Of a stretch of 64,000 nt of DNA, positions 35,001-43,933 are shown in pieces. How positions within the stretch are numbered: position 1 is the stretch's first letter; each line of letters opens with the position of its first letter. This stretch comes from CAZMRF01 sp964568735 (lineage in GTDB: Bacteria; Acidobacteriota; Polarisedimenticolia; JACPZX01). The DNA lies in NCBI GenBank assembly GCA_964568735.1, contig CAZMRF010000001.1, forward strand, positions 1-64,000, written 5' to 3'. Made by a program: the position numbers and the translations under genes. Under the pieces are notes generated by a model. It was not told the DNA's origin. It did not search any database and saw nothing but the letters and a program-made list of their open reading frames with translations.

Positions 35001-35462
35001 TCAGGCGCCCTTCTCCCTCATCATGAGCCGGGTGAAGGAGAGCGTCTGGTCGGTCTCCCGCAGCCTGCGGCAGAAAGCCTGGAGCATCGAGTGCAGCAAG
35101 CTGGCGACGAGCCGCGGCTCCTTCTCGAAGAGATCCATCACGTCGTCCCTCGAAAGAGAGACCGTCTCCGTGGGCTCCTCAGCCACCACCGTCGCGGAGG
35201 CTGCCTGACCGTCGATGAGGCTGATCTCTCCGAAGTGATCGCCTGGATTGAGGATGGCGAAGCAGTCTTCCTCGCCGGTCATCCGGGCCGTGACTCTCAC
35301 CGAGCCGGAGAGGATCATGTGGCAGCGGGATCCGGGCTCGTTCTCCTGTATGATCCGCGCGCCGGGCTCGAAGCGGTGCCTCCCGAGACGGCCGGCGATC
35401 TTCTCGAGATCTCCGTCGGAGAAACCGGCGAAGAGATCGACTTTTCTGAGAAAATCTCGCAT
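35001..35462 (-). CDS. Cyclic-nucleotide-binding domain protein
   Basis: The 153-residue protein is essentially one cNMP-binding domain: FLRKVDLFAGFSDGDLEKIA, FEPGARIIQENEPGSRCHMI, GDHFGEISLIDGQAASATVV (phosphate-binding cassette) and a C-terminal helix. No helix-turn-helix follows, so it is not a full CRP regulator. The cassette ends Q-A-A-S-A-T instead of the usual R-x-A-T or R-x-x-S, so true cyclic-nucleotide binding is uncertain. ATG 35462 has AAAGGA upstream. It is first in the minus-strand run with envC-like, S41-like, TPR and lolB genes. Partners are unknown. Confidence 0.88.
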   Translation of the reverse strand: MRDFLRKVDLFAGFSDGDLEKIAGRLGRHRFEPGARIIQENEPGSRCHMILSGSVRVTARMTGEEDCFAILNPGDHFGEISLIDGQAASATVVAEEPTETVSLSRDDVMDLFEKEPRLVASLLHSMLQAFCRRLRETDQTLSFTRLMMREKGA

Positions 35463-35514
35463 GAGCGTCCTTTCCACGAAACGAGGCCGCATTCTACCAC
35501 GGCGGGACGCGTAC

Positions 35515-36177
35515 CTAGGCGCTTTGCGGGCCGCGGGCCAGAACCTCTCGGATGCGGGCCTCGGTCACCGCGCCCTTCCGAAGGAAGACCGGCTCGGGCC
35601 CCGTGAGATCCAGGAGGGTCGAGGGCTCGCCTCCGTCCCTGCGTCCTCCGTCCAGGATCAGATCGATCTCGGTGCCGAGCTCATCCAGCACCTCCGCCGC
35701 GGAGCGCGCCGGGGGACGCCCTCCCCGGTTCGCGCTGGTCGAAGTCAGCGGCCGTCCGAAGGCGAGGACCAGCGCCGCGGCGATCGCATCGGGCGTGACC
35801 CTCACGGCGATGCCCTGAGGGCTCCGGCATTCAGCGGGCGGCGCCGCTTCGGAAGGGGGCAGGATGAGGGTCAGCGGCCCCGGCCAGAAGGCCTCCGAGA
35901 GCGGGCCGAGCTGGCGGGGCCACGGGCGGGCCGCGAGCTGGAGAGCCTGCTCCCGGCTGGCGGCGATGAGGATGTAGCCCCGGTCTGGAGCGGCGCACTT
36001 GACGTGGGCGAGCCTGCCGAGCGCTTCGATGTTCCACGGATCGACGGCGAGCCCGTAGAGCGTCTCCGTGGGATGCGCCACGATGCCACCGCGGACGAGC
36101 ACTCGGCACGATGCCTCGAGCGCCTCTCCTCCATCGGCGGCGCCGGGCTCGATCTGGATCACCTCCGCCCGCCTCAT
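35515..36177 (-). CDS. Sua5/YciO/YrdC family threonylcarbamoyl-AMP synthase
   Basis: The 220-residue protein carries the YrdC fold: GGIVAHPTETLYGLAVDPWN near the start, RGYILIAASREQAL, SEAFWPGPLTLIL, and IAVRVTPDAIAAAL followed by PLTSTSANRGGRPPARSA. TsaC/Sua5 makes threonylcarbamoyl-AMP for t6A modification of ANN-decoding tRNAs. The usual KGRP/K-R segment is altered to CAAPDRGY, so a YciO-like or divergent role is possible. It has no Sua5 C-terminal domain. It is divergent from the adjacent RNA methyltransferase gene, with 50 bases between. Confidence 0.88.
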   Translation of the reverse strand: MRRAEVIQIEPGAADGGEALEASCRVLVRGGIVAHPTETLYGLAVDPWNIEALGRLAHVKCAAPDRGYILIAASREQALQLAARPWPRQLGPLSEAFWPGPLTLILPPSEAAPPAECRSPQGIAVRVTPDAIAAALVLAFGRPLTSTSANRGGRPPARSAAEVLDELGTEIDLILDGGRRDGGEPSTLLDLTGPEPVFLRKGAVTEARIREVLARGPQSA

Positions 36178-36227
36178 TCCCCGCTCTCCCCCGTCGGCGG
36201 GGCCATCGATCCGATGGCGGGCGCCTC

Positions 36228-37079
36228 ATGAACCCGGGCCGGCAGGGCGGCGAGAAGGACCCTCTCGCATCGGTGACGCGCGCCGGGCGAGGCTCCGCGC
36301 TGCTCAAAGAGCTGAAAGAGCTCCTGAGATCCACCGCCGAGCGCCGCCGGAAGAAAGTCATCGTCATCGAAGGGCCGTCGCTCGCCGCGGAGATCCTCGC
36401 GGGCCCCTACCGCGTGGTCCAGGCGCTTGCCAGCCCGCGCCTTGCCCGGGAGCGCGAAGGCGGGAAGGTGCTGGAGGCGCTCGGCCGGCTCGGGGAACGC
36501 GTGCGGCGCGTCGAGGACACCGTCCTCGCCTCCCTTGCCGACGTCGAGGCAGCGCGGGGCATTCTCCTGATCGTGGAGAGGCCGCACTGGGATCTCGAGA
36601 CCCTTCTCGCGCGGGCCGAGAGCCCGCTCGTCCTTGTCGCCCAGGGTATCCAGGATCCCGGCAATCTCGGTGCGCTCGCGCGCGTCGCCGACGCGGCGTG
36701 GGGTACGGCCCTCCTGTGCATCGGAGGTGCCGACCCCTGGGCGCCACGGTCGGTGCGCGCAGGCGCGGGCTCCATCCCCAGGTTCCCGGTCCTGGAGGCA
36801 GCACGCGCCGCTCCCGCCCTCCAGTCGATCCGGAAAGCGGGTCTTCGCTTGATCGGAGCCTCTCCCCATGACGGACGATCCTATATCGAGGCGGACCTCG
36901 GAGGACCGGCCGCTCTCGTCGTCGGCACCGAAGGCGCGGGGCTGCCGACCTCGGTCATCGATGCCATGGATTTCATGGTGTCGGTCCCGCTGCGGCCCGG
37001 TGTCGAGTCCCTGAACGTCGTTTCGGCCGCCGCCGTGATCCTCTTTCACCGCTCCCTTCGGCATCCCCCCGCGAGATGA
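36228..37079 (+). CDS. TrmH/SpoU family RNA 2'-O-methyltransferase
   Basis: The 283-residue protein has an N-terminal substrate-binding domain (about residues 10-105; ELLRSTAERRRKKVIVIEGP) and the SPOUT methyltransferase domain. The family motifs are LVAQGIQDPGNLGALARVAD (motif 1), ALVVGTEGAGLP (motif 2) and VSVPLRPGVESLNVVSAAAV (motif 3, forming the trefoil knot). This family methylates rRNA (RlmB-type) or tRNA (TrmH); the precise target is not decided by these motifs. The start ATG 36228 has only a weak purine-rich site upstream. It is the sole plus-strand gene in this stretch. Confidence 0.92.
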   Translation: MNPGRQGGEKDPLASVTRAGRGSALLKELKELLRSTAERRRKKVIVIEGPSLAAEILAGPYRVVQALASPRLAREREGGKVLEALGRLGERVRRVEDTVLASLADVEAARGILLIVERPHWDLETLLARAESPLVLVAQGIQDPGNLGALARVADAAWGTALLCIGGADPWAPRSVRAGAGSIPRFPVLEAARAAPALQSIRKAGLRLIGASPHDGRSYIEADLGGPAALVVGTEGAGLPTSVIDAMDFMVSVPLRPGVESLNVVSAAAVILFHRSLRHPPAR

Positions 37080-37110
37080 CCCGCGCTGCGAGGAACGGGG
37101 CGGCGCGATC

Positions 37111-38931
37111 CTAGGATTCTTCGCGTTCAGTGCCTGTGAGTCTCGGAGCGCGCTCCGAGCGTCCTCGTGCCTCGAGCGGCAGCGTGAAGGAGAAGACGGA
37201 CCCCGTTCCGGGCTCGCTGTCGGCGCGGATCTGGCAGCCGTGAAGCCTCAGGATGTCCCGCGTGATCGCGAGTCCCAGGCCGCTGCCTTCACCACCTGCC
37301 GAGGCCGCCCGATAGAAGCGCTCGAAGATCTTGTCGAGATCCTCCCGGGCGATCCCCACGCCGGTGTCCCGAATCTCCACCCTGGCGGTCGATCGCGAGC
37401 CTCGTGAGGCTTCGATGTCCACGCTTCCGCCGGGCCTGTTGTACTTGATCGCATTGCCCACGAGGTTGATGAAGACCTGGGCAATCCTGTTCCGGTCGGC
37501 CCTGATGCTCATGTCCCCGGGAGGTAGGTGCAGGTTGATGGTCACCCCCCGCTCGGCGGCGCGGTCCGTGAGCAGCTCCATCACCTCCTCCACGAGCTGC
37601 CGCAGGGGGAAGACCTCGAGCCGCAGCGGCTCGGCGTCCTTCTCGGTCCGCACGAAGGAGAGCAGGCTGTCGATGAGGCCGATGAGGCGGTCCACGTTGC
37701 GGAGCGCCACCTTCAGCCCGCGCTCCTGTTCCTCCGTCAGGGGGCCCATCCGCCCCTTGAGGATCATCTCCGTGTAGCCCCTGATGGAGACGAGCGGTGT
37801 TTGCAGCTCGTGCGAGACGTTGGCGAGGAAGTTGGACTTCATCTCGTCGATCGCCCGAAGCTCCCTGTTGAAGCGGGCGGAGTCCGAGATCCTCCTCTCC
37901 AGCCCCTCGTTCGCCATGAGGATCTGCTCCTGCCGTTCCTCCACGCTCCGCCAGGCCGCTTCCGCCTCCTCCGCCGCGCGCCTCAGCTCCTCCTCCCGGG
38001 TGACCGAGGCGGAGACGTCCCGGACGATGAAGAGCCGCGCGGGGAGACCGCCGCCCAGCCCGTGCACCGTGCGCTCCAGATCGCGGGGGACCGCGCCTTC
38101 GACCCGGATCCTCTCGTCGCGCCCCCGCGCTTCATCGGGGAAGAGGAGCGACGCCGCCGAACGGGAGAGCGCCACCTCAGCACGCGCGCGAAGCTCCTCC
38201 AGCGTCAGGCCCTTCAGCTCAGCGGGATCACACCCGAGCAGAGTCCCCGCGGCCCGGTTCGCGTGGGCCACGCTCTCGCTACCCTTCGGGCCGGCGGTGA
38301 TGAGGACAGCCTCCGGCAGAAGTGCCAGAGCCTCCGAAATCCGCGTGGCCACCGTCGAGGCGGCCCGCGCCACGGCCGTTGCGGCCGTGACGTCGCTCAG
38401 CACCGCGACGAAGTCTCCGCCTCTGCCTCCGGGAGCGCGGAGGATGCGAGCCGCCACGCTCCGCGCCGACGGCCTGCCCGGGAGCGAGAGCGAGAAGCGC
38501 AGCGAGGGGTCGCCCGGTCCGGGCGATCGCAGGGATTCCGCGAGCAGGAGCACGTCCTCGGCGCCCGCGAGCGCGGTGAAGGGGTGCCCCGCGAGGGAAG
38601 CGGGGTCGTCTCCGAGCAGGCTGGCCCTCCCCTGCGCCCTGACGATCCTCCCTCCACGGCAGAGGAGCACCCCGTCCGGGATTCCGTGCGCCGCCGCGCC
38701 GAAAGCGATGTCGAGCGGATCCGTCGGGGGGACCTCAGGGGTGGGGCGCGCCGGCTCCACGCCGCCGCCTCGGGAGGCCGGGCGGCGGGAGAGGGCGTAG
38801 AAAGCCCATCCGGCCCCGGCGGCGGCGAGGACCGCGAGGAGGAGGAACACACTCCAGCCTTCGAGTGTCAGCGTGGCGCCGCCCCCAGGCACACCTGCCT
38901 GGAGTCCGGCGCGAAGGACCATGGCGTACAT
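37111..38931 (-). CDS. Membrane sensor histidine kinase with PAS-like domains
   Basis: The 606-residue protein has one membrane helix near residues 26-45, then two PAS-like regions (about 75-185 and 195-310; LPEAVLITAGPKGSESVAHANRA). A coiled-coil follows, then the DHp domain FLANVSHELQTPLVSIRGY with the phospho-acceptor His, and an HATPase domain with NLVGNAIKYN, DTGVGI and GSGLGLAI. All kinase boxes are present, so it should be active. It is the last gene of the signalling operon, 61 bases after the EAL gene. The likely phosphate recipient is one of the receiver proteins upstream, by inference. Input signal is unknown. Confidence 0.93.
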   Translation of the reverse strand: MYAMVLRAGLQAGVPGGGATLTLEGWSVFLLLAVLAAAGAGWAFYALSRRPASRGGGVEPARPTPEVPPTDPLDIAFGAAAHGIPDGVLLCRGGRIVRAQGRASLLGDDPASLAGHPFTALAGAEDVLLLAESLRSPGPGDPSLRFSLSLPGRPSARSVAARILRAPGGRGGDFVAVLSDVTAATAVARAASTVATRISEALALLPEAVLITAGPKGSESVAHANRAAGTLLGCDPAELKGLTLEELRARAEVALSRSAASLLFPDEARGRDERIRVEGAVPRDLERTVHGLGGGLPARLFIVRDVSASVTREEELRRAAEEAEAAWRSVEERQEQILMANEGLERRISDSARFNRELRAIDEMKSNFLANVSHELQTPLVSIRGYTEMILKGRMGPLTEEQERGLKVALRNVDRLIGLIDSLLSFVRTEKDAEPLRLEVFPLRQLVEEVMELLTDRAAERGVTINLHLPPGDMSIRADRNRIAQVFINLVGNAIKYNRPGGSVDIEASRGSRSTARVEIRDTGVGIAREDLDKIFERFYRAASAGGEGSGLGLAITRDILRLHGCQIRADSEPGTGSVFSFTLPLEARGRSERAPRLTGTEREES

Positions 38932-38992
38932 CGGCCCTCGCGCGGGCAGGGGTCCCGTCGCTGGTTAAGGCAGGGAAGGTTGCCGGCGTATG

Positions 38993-40321
38993 TCAGACGG
39001 CCGGCGGGCCCCCACCGGGTCGGGTATCGGTGAGGATCGCCGGAAGCTCACGGCGGGGGATCGCGAAGAGGAAGCCCTGGCCATAACGGACGCCGCACTC
39101 CCGGACGGCCGCGAGCTCCTCGCCGGATTCGATCCCTTCCGCCACGAGCGTTGCATGTATCGATCGCGCCACCTTCGCGAGGGAGCGCAGCATCTCCTGC
39201 TTGACGAGGCTCTGCTGGATGTTCCGGATCAGCGAGCCGTCCACCTTGATGTAGTCGGGCCGGATTTCGGCGATCGTCTGGAGGCTGCCGGATCCCGTCC
39301 CGACATCATCGACCCCCAACCGGAAGCCCCGCATTCGCAGCTCGCCCACCTCGCTCTCGAAGAGCCTGTAGTCGCCGATGGCCTCTCTCTCGGCGATCTC
39401 GATGACGATGTCCTCGACGCGGAAGGGCAGGTTCGCAGGGAGATCCCGGAGCAGGTGATCCCTGAATCCAGGGTCGAGGAGCGAGGCGGGCAGGGCGTTG
39501 AGGAAGAGCTTCTCGCCCGCCTCCATCCCGCGCGCACCCTCGAGGGCCCGCTTCTGGCAGAGCATGTCCAGCTCCCTCGACGAAGACCCCTCGCGCGAGG
39601 TCTCGAAGAGCGCCTGCGGGCTCTCCAGCGCGCTCTGCCGGGGCCCGCGGCAGAAGGCCTCGTAGCCGAAGATCCGGGAGTCCTCGAGATCGACGATGGG
39701 CTGGAAGACGACCTCGATGTCTCCCGCATCGAGGATCCTGCGCAGCTCGATGAGGTTCTTTCCTCTGCGCCGGTCGTCCTCTCCCCGCGTCGCCCCGAGG
39801 GCCTCATCGAGCGCGCGGTAGATGATCCTCTCGAGGCGGAAGAAAGGCTCGTTCGTGAAGGCGGCGTGGCCCACCCGGAAGTCCACTCGCGGCGACATCG
39901 TGTCGAACTCGGGAGTCCCGAAGCGCTGCCGGAAGCTCTCCGAGAGCCGCGCGGCGGCCTGCTCGACGAAGCTGCCCGGATCGGCCACGTCGGCCGGGAC
40001 CGGCAGGAAGGCGGCGAAGCTCCCTGCATGGATGCCCGTCTGCGCGAGCACCGAATTGCCGGGCAGCGACGAGCCGACGGCGCCATGCAGAACCGATCCT
40101 GCCACCTTCAGCAGCCTGTCGGTGGCCTGCCAGCCGTAGATGGCCTCGATCCTCTGGAGGCCTTCCAGCCTCACCTGGAGGACCCCGACGCTGCGTCCCA
40201 GGTGGAAGAGGGGCCGCACGGAGTCGAGGATCGCGGGAAGGCTGGCGAGGTCCGTGTTCGGATCGTAGAGGGCGGACTTGAGCCGGAGGTATTCCGTGCG
40301 CAGGTCGTGGTCGGGCCCCAT
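38993..40321 (-). CDS. EAL-domain protein with degenerate GGDEF-like N-terminus
   Basis: The 442-residue protein has an N-terminal region (about 35-175) that looks like a GGDEF fold without the active-site GGDEF sequence, and an EAL domain (about 195-435). EAL ligands appear mostly kept: FGYEAFCRG (YEAF for the EAL glutamate), LFLNALP, EIAEREAI, GVDDVGTGSGSL, DYIKVDGSLI and VAEGIES. It could therefore hydrolyse or at least bind cyclic di-GMP. ATG 40321 follows a G-rich site; GTG 40333 is the alternative. It lies between a CheY-like receiver and a histidine kinase and 474 bases from a PilZ-type protein, so the operon probably links phosphorelay with c-di-GMP. Confidence 0.9.
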   Translation of the reverse strand: MGPDHDLRTEYLRLKSALYDPNTDLASLPAILDSVRPLFHLGRSVGVLQVRLEGLQRIEAIYGWQATDRLLKVAGSVLHGAVGSSLPGNSVLAQTGIHAGSFAAFLPVPADVADPGSFVEQAAARLSESFRQRFGTPEFDTMSPRVDFRVGHAAFTNEPFFRLERIIYRALDEALGATRGEDDRRRGKNLIELRRILDAGDIEVVFQPIVDLEDSRIFGYEAFCRGPRQSALESPQALFETSREGSSSRELDMLCQKRALEGARGMEAGEKLFLNALPASLLDPGFRDHLLRDLPANLPFRVEDIVIEIAEREAIGDYRLFESEVGELRMRGFRLGVDDVGTGSGSLQTIAEIRPDYIKVDGSLIRNIQQSLVKQEMLRSLAKVARSIHATLVAEGIESGEELAAVRECGVRYGQGFLFAIPRRELPAILTDTRPGGGPPAV

Positions 40322-40359
40322 GATCCCCCCCACCGGCTCGTGAAACTCGCGCTCCCTCC

Positions 40360-40776
40360 CTAGGGGCGCGCCTGCCCGACGGCACCCCCCGCGCTCTCTG
40401 CCGGGGGGGCCATTTCCAGGATCCGCCCCACGCGTCCGAGAAGCTCGTCCACGCCGAAGGGCTTGACGATGTAATCGTCGGCGGAGCGCTTCAGCGCCTC
40501 CATCTTTTCCGCGAGGTCGAACCTCACGGAGAACATCGCGACCCTCGTCGATCGGGTGATCTGATCCAGCCGAAGGAGGCGCAGCGTGGACCAGCCGTCG
40601 ATGTCATCCATGTTGATGTCGAGGAGGATGAGGTCCGGGCGCTCCGTCCGGGCGATCGCGAGCCCCTCACGCCCGCCCGAGGCCGTGAGGACGCGGTAGC
40701 CGCCATCCCGCAGGACGGCGCTCGTGATATCGAGGATCTCGTGATCGTCGTCGACGACGAGGACTGTGCGGCTCAC
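40360..40776 (-). CDS. Single-domain response regulator (CheY-like)
   Basis: The 138-residue protein is a receiver domain: VLVVDDDHEILDI with the acidic pair, LILLDINMDDIDGW with the phospho-acceptor Asp, and DDYIVKPFGVDELL with the conserved Lys. No output domain follows. A 15-residue Ala/Gly tail ends it. It starts at GTG 40776, 18 bases after the PilZ-receiver gene. It likely acts by protein contact or as a phosphate sink within the relay encoded around it. Confidence 0.93.
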   Translation of the reverse strand: MSRTVLVVDDDHEILDITSAVLRDGGYRVLTASGGREGLAIARTERPDLILLDINMDDIDGWSTLRLLRLDQITRSTRVAMFSVRFDLAEKMEALKRSADDYIVKPFGVDELLGRVGRILEMAPPAESAGGAVGQARP

Positions 40777-40794
40777 GGTTCGGTCAGGCTCCCC

Positions 40795-41493
40795 TCAGGT
40801 TTCGGTGGCGATGAAGGCGCGGAGCAGGAGCGCATCCGCCTCGCTGATCTCGACGATGGCCGCCCCCACACCGATGATCCGATCTGCCTCTTCGGGGCCG
40901 ACCCTCCGGATCACCTCGCAACGCAGAGAGATCGTCCCGGATGGACTGCCGCCCCGGGGCCGCGGCAGAGCGAAGCGCGCCACGAAGCGGGTGCCTGGGC
41001 TCGGCTCCCAGGGGGTGCTGATGAAGATTCCGCCGCTGGCCACGTCCCTCGCGCGCCCCCGGATGGGCTCGTGCGTCTCGCCTTCGGGGACGCACGTGAC
41101 CGGGACCGACAGCGCCACGCGAGGACCGGCCCTCCGGGCGAGCGGCAGGAGCTGGGTCAGGGCGGCGCCGAGCTCGTCAGGAGGCACCGGCTTCGAAAAG
41201 AGGCGGTCTCGGGGGCCCAGCAGGGGCGCGATGCGATCGGGCGTGGCGGTGGCGATGACGATGGGCACCGATGCCAGGCGTCGATCCGCCTTGATCTTGC
41301 GGAGACACTCCCCCACGCCGGGGCCCAACAGGTCCCCGTCGAGGAGGAACAGATCCGGGGCGGCCGTAGAGGCCCGTGCCAGGAGCTCCGTTGCCGAGCG
41401 CACGGTCTTGAGGCTGCACGCTGAACGGAGAGCCGGTGAAGTCTCGAGCGCAAGGAAGAGGCCCGTATCGTCCGCGATCAGGATGGTCGGCAT
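40795..41493 (-). CDS. Receiver-like domain fused to a PilZ domain
   Basis: The 232-residue protein has an N-terminal receiver-like domain (residues 1-120; TILIADDTGLFLALETS, LFLLDGDLLGPGVGECL, LFSKPVPPDELGAAL) and a C-terminal PilZ-type domain (about 125-230) with RGRARDVASGGIFISTPWEP. The receiver has only a partial acidic pocket (ADD, LLDGD), but the Lys is kept. PilZ domains bind cyclic di-GMP. The first Arg motif is less standard, so binding is likely but unproved. The fusion resembles gliding or pilus-motility regulators of Myxococcus type (TIGR02266). A 125-base spacer with two GC-rich palindromes separates it from the upstream activator gene. Confidence 0.88.
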   Translation of the reverse strand: MPTILIADDTGLFLALETSPALRSACSLKTVRSATELLARASTAAPDLFLLDGDLLGPGVGECLRKIKADRRLASVPIVIATATPDRIAPLLGPRDRLFSKPVPPDELGAALTQLLPLARRAGPRVALSVPVTCVPEGETHEPIRGRARDVASGGIFISTPWEPSPGTRFVARFALPRPRGGSPSGTISLRCEVIRRVGPEEADRIIGVGAAIVEISEADALLLRAFIATET

Positions 41494-41601
41494 CCGTCAT
41501 CGCCCACCCGGCGCTCAGCGAGGGGTCCGGATCGTTCGCGCCGCTTCAGGGCGGCCAGCCTAACACAGCCGCCGGCGGCGGGACAACAGAGGATGCAGGG
41601 A

Positions 41602-41620
41602 GGCCGCGGCCCCCGCGGTC
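41602..41620 (-). terminator. Candidate terminator or attenuator after the sigma-54 activator gene
   Basis: GGCCGCGG-CCC-CCGCGGTC overlaps the stop of the activator gene. A second palindrome, GCCGCCGGCGGC, lies at 41568-41579. Neither is followed by a T-run. Together they may reduce read-through into the downstream receiver genes. Confidence 0.28.
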
Positions 41621-43106
41621 AGGAAGGCCGGGCCGGCGTCTCGCACCTCAGCGGGATTCCGAACCTCTTCATTTTCTCGATGAGTGTCGTCCGCTTGATG
41701 TGCAGCAGCTTCGCGGCCCGCGTCTTGATCCAGGCGGATTGCTCGAGCGCCTCGAGGAGGAGCCTCTCCTCGAACTGGCCGACGACCTTGTCGAGGAGGA
41801 TCCCGTCACCGTCGAGATGGATCTCCGGGCGCTCCTGCCGTCCGCGCCGCCGGATCTCGTCGGGAAGATCCTCCACGTCCAGGAGGGTCCTTCCACCCGA
41901 AAGGGCCACGGCGCGCTCGACGACGTTTTCGAGCTGGCGGACGTTCCCGGGCCAGTCATAGGCCAGGAGGCACCTCACGGCGGCGGGGGCCCAGCTCTTG
42001 ATGGCCGCCCCGCTGTCGCCGCAGCAGCGCTGCATGAAGTGGGTGATCAGCAGGGGCAGGTCCTCGCGGCGGTCCGACAGCCTCGGAAGGCTGATGTGGA
42101 TGACGTTCAGCCGGTAGTAGAGGTCTTCCCGGAAGAGCTTCTTGTCCATGGCGTCCTTCAGGTCGGAGTTCGTGGCCGCGATGATCCTGACGTCCACGTG
42201 CACCTTGCGGGTGGTCCCAAGCGGGCTGAACTCCTTCTCCTGAAGCACGCGGAGGAGCTTTACTTGAAGATTCGGTGTCATCGTGCCGATCTCGTCGAGA
42301 AAGAGCGTCCCGCCATCCGCCTGCTCGAAGCGCCCCTGCCTGTCGGCGACGGCGTCGGTGAAGGCCCCTCGGACGTGGCCGAAGAGCTCGTCCTCCAGGA
42401 GATTGTCCGGCATGGCGCCGCAGCTGACGGCGACGAAGGGCTTCTGGGCGCGCTCGCTCTCGTGGTGGATCGCCCTGGCGATGAGCTCCTTGCCCGTGCC
42501 GCTCTCCCCGGTGATGAGGACGGTGCTGCGCGTGGAGGCCACGCGCCGAACGAGATCGAAGACCTTCTTCATCTCGTCCGAGTTGCCGATGATGCTCTTG
42601 AAGGAGTACTTCGAGTCGATGAGCGCCTTCAGGCTCGCGTTCAGCCGCCTGAGCTCCTGGTTCTCCCGGCGCAGTTTCTGCTTGTCGAAAGCCACCTGGA
42701 GGATGATCTCCAGGTCGGAGAGGCGAACGGGCTTCGTGATGTAGTCCATCGCGCCGCTCTTGAAGGCGGCGCGGACGATCTGCTCGTTCCCCTCGCCCGT
42801 GATCATGACGACTTCGGTCTCGGGGTGGAACGCCTTGACCTCCTCCAGGACCTGGAGGCCGTCGGCCTTCGGAAGCAGGTAGTCGACGAAGACGACCTCA
42901 TAGGCCTCCCGCTTGATCGCGTCGAGGCCCGACTGGCCATCCGCCACGGAAACCACCTCGCACCCGAGCGTCCTGAGGACCTCCTCGAAGGTCGCCCGGA
43001 TCCCCGGATCGTCGTCGATCAGGAGGATGCGCGGGGCGCTGCCCGGATCCCGGCGGGCCTCCCCCGCACTTGCGGGCGTGGTCGCTGGAGCTGCTGTCGT
43101 CGTCAT
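41619..43106 (-). CDS. NtrC-type sigma-54 activator with receiver domain
   Basis: The 495-residue protein has a receiver domain (about 25-140; ILLIDDDPGIRATF, VVFVDYLLPKADG, DYITKP), then an AAA+ domain (about 165-395) with Walker A GESGTGKE, the loop GAFTDA, Walker B GGTLFLDEIGTM and the sensor R-finger region LFREDLYYRLNVI. It ends with a Fis-type helix-turn-helix (RAAKLLHIKRTTLIEKMKRF). GAFTDA in place of GAFTGA is a natural variant of the sigma-54-contacting loop. The gene lies eight bases after the receiver-GGDEF gene in an operon that itself carries a sigma-54 promoter, so autoregulation is likely. Confidence 0.96.
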   Translation of the reverse strand: MTTTAAPATTPASAGEARRDPGSAPRILLIDDDPGIRATFEEVLRTLGCEVVSVADGQSGLDAIKREAYEVVFVDYLLPKADGLQVLEEVKAFHPETEVVMITGEGNEQIVRAAFKSGAMDYITKPVRLSDLEIILQVAFDKQKLRRENQELRRLNASLKALIDSKYSFKSIIGNSDEMKKVFDLVRRVASTRSTVLITGESGTGKELIARAIHHESERAQKPFVAVSCGAMPDNLLEDELFGHVRGAFTDAVADRQGRFEQADGGTLFLDEIGTMTPNLQVKLLRVLQEKEFSPLGTTRKVHVDVRIIAATNSDLKDAMDKKLFREDLYYRLNVIHISLPRLSDRREDLPLLITHFMQRCCGDSGAAIKSWAPAAVRCLLAYDWPGNVRQLENVVERAVALSGGRTLLDVEDLPDEIRRRGRQERPEIHLDGDGILLDKVVGQFEERLLLEALEQSAWIKTRAAKLLHIKRTTLIEKMKRFGIPLRCETPARPS

Positions 43107-43114
43107 GTGGGCCC

Positions 43115-43933
43115 TCAGGCGGCGTGGGCTTCCGGCTTGACGGTGGCCTCGACCCGCAGGAGTGGGACATGGATTTCTCCCCCGTCGGCCGCGAGCCGGG
43201 TCACCACGTACCCACGCTCGGCATCCTCGCGGTCGTAGAGGCCTCGGAGGAAGAGATCCGCCTGCATGCAGATTCTCCCCGCGGCGAGGGTCGCCTCTTC
43301 GTTGGGGCAGGCGATCACCGCCCGCAGCGCTGTCTCACCTGGGCGGCTCATGAGGGATCCGGGACACTCCCGTGTCAGCGAGTCCACGATGATCTTCCGG
43401 AGTCCCTCGAGCACGTTCTGGTATTTCATCTCGCCGTACTTCTGCCGGTAGACCTGGAGCGCCTTGGAGTCGATCTCGAACGAGATGCTGGAGCATGGGG
43501 CCCCCTGGGCTGCCAGGGCCTGGATCCGGGTGGTGATGTCGCCGGGCGCGTCGGCCCCTCGGTGCCTGCTGATGAGGCGCGCGATGACCTGCTCGAGCCT
43601 GGCCGCCGAGAACGGCTTCGTCAGGTACTCGTCGGCGCCGCAGTCCCTGCCCCAGAACCGATCGCCCTCCTGATCCTTCGCCGTGAGGAAGACGACGGGG
43701 ATCTCGCGAGTGCGCTCATCGGCCTTGAGCGCGCGGCAGACCTGGTATCCGTTCCTCCTCGGCATCATGACGTCGAGGATGATCAGGTCCGGATTGTCCC
43801 TCTTGACGATCCGCAGCGCCTCCTCGCCATCCTTCGCGCAGCGTACTTCGTACCCGAGCCACTCGAAGTTCATCTGGAGGACGTTCCTGATGTTGTCGCT
43901 GTCGTCCACGATCAGGATGCTGCCGCTGTTCAT
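43115..43933 (-). CDS. Response regulator with degenerate GGDEF-like output domain
   Basis: The 272-residue protein has a complete receiver domain (ILIVDDSDNIRNVL, LIILDVMMPRRNGYQV, DEYLTKPFSAARL). After a linker, a domain from about 150 to 265 follows the secondary pattern of GGDEF proteins (SSISFEIDSKALQVYRQKYG then MKYQNVLEGLRKIIVDS). The catalytic loop is replaced by S-R-P-G-E-T-A-L, so it should not make c-di-GMP. It may bind a nucleotide or a partner. ATG 43933 overlaps the kinase stop (ATGA), giving coupled translation with the kinase that probably phosphorylates it. Confidence 0.85.
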   Translation of the reverse strand: MNSGSILIVDDSDNIRNVLQMNFEWLGYEVRCAKDGEEALRIVKRDNPDLIILDVMMPRRNGYQVCRALKADERTREIPVVFLTAKDQEGDRFWGRDCGADEYLTKPFSAARLEQVIARLISRHRGADAPGDITTRIQALAAQGAPCSSISFEIDSKALQVYRQKYGEMKYQNVLEGLRKIIVDSLTRECPGSLMSRPGETALRAVIACPNEEATLAAGRICMQADLFLRGLYDREDAERGYVVTRLAADGGEIHVPLLRVEATVKPEAHAA

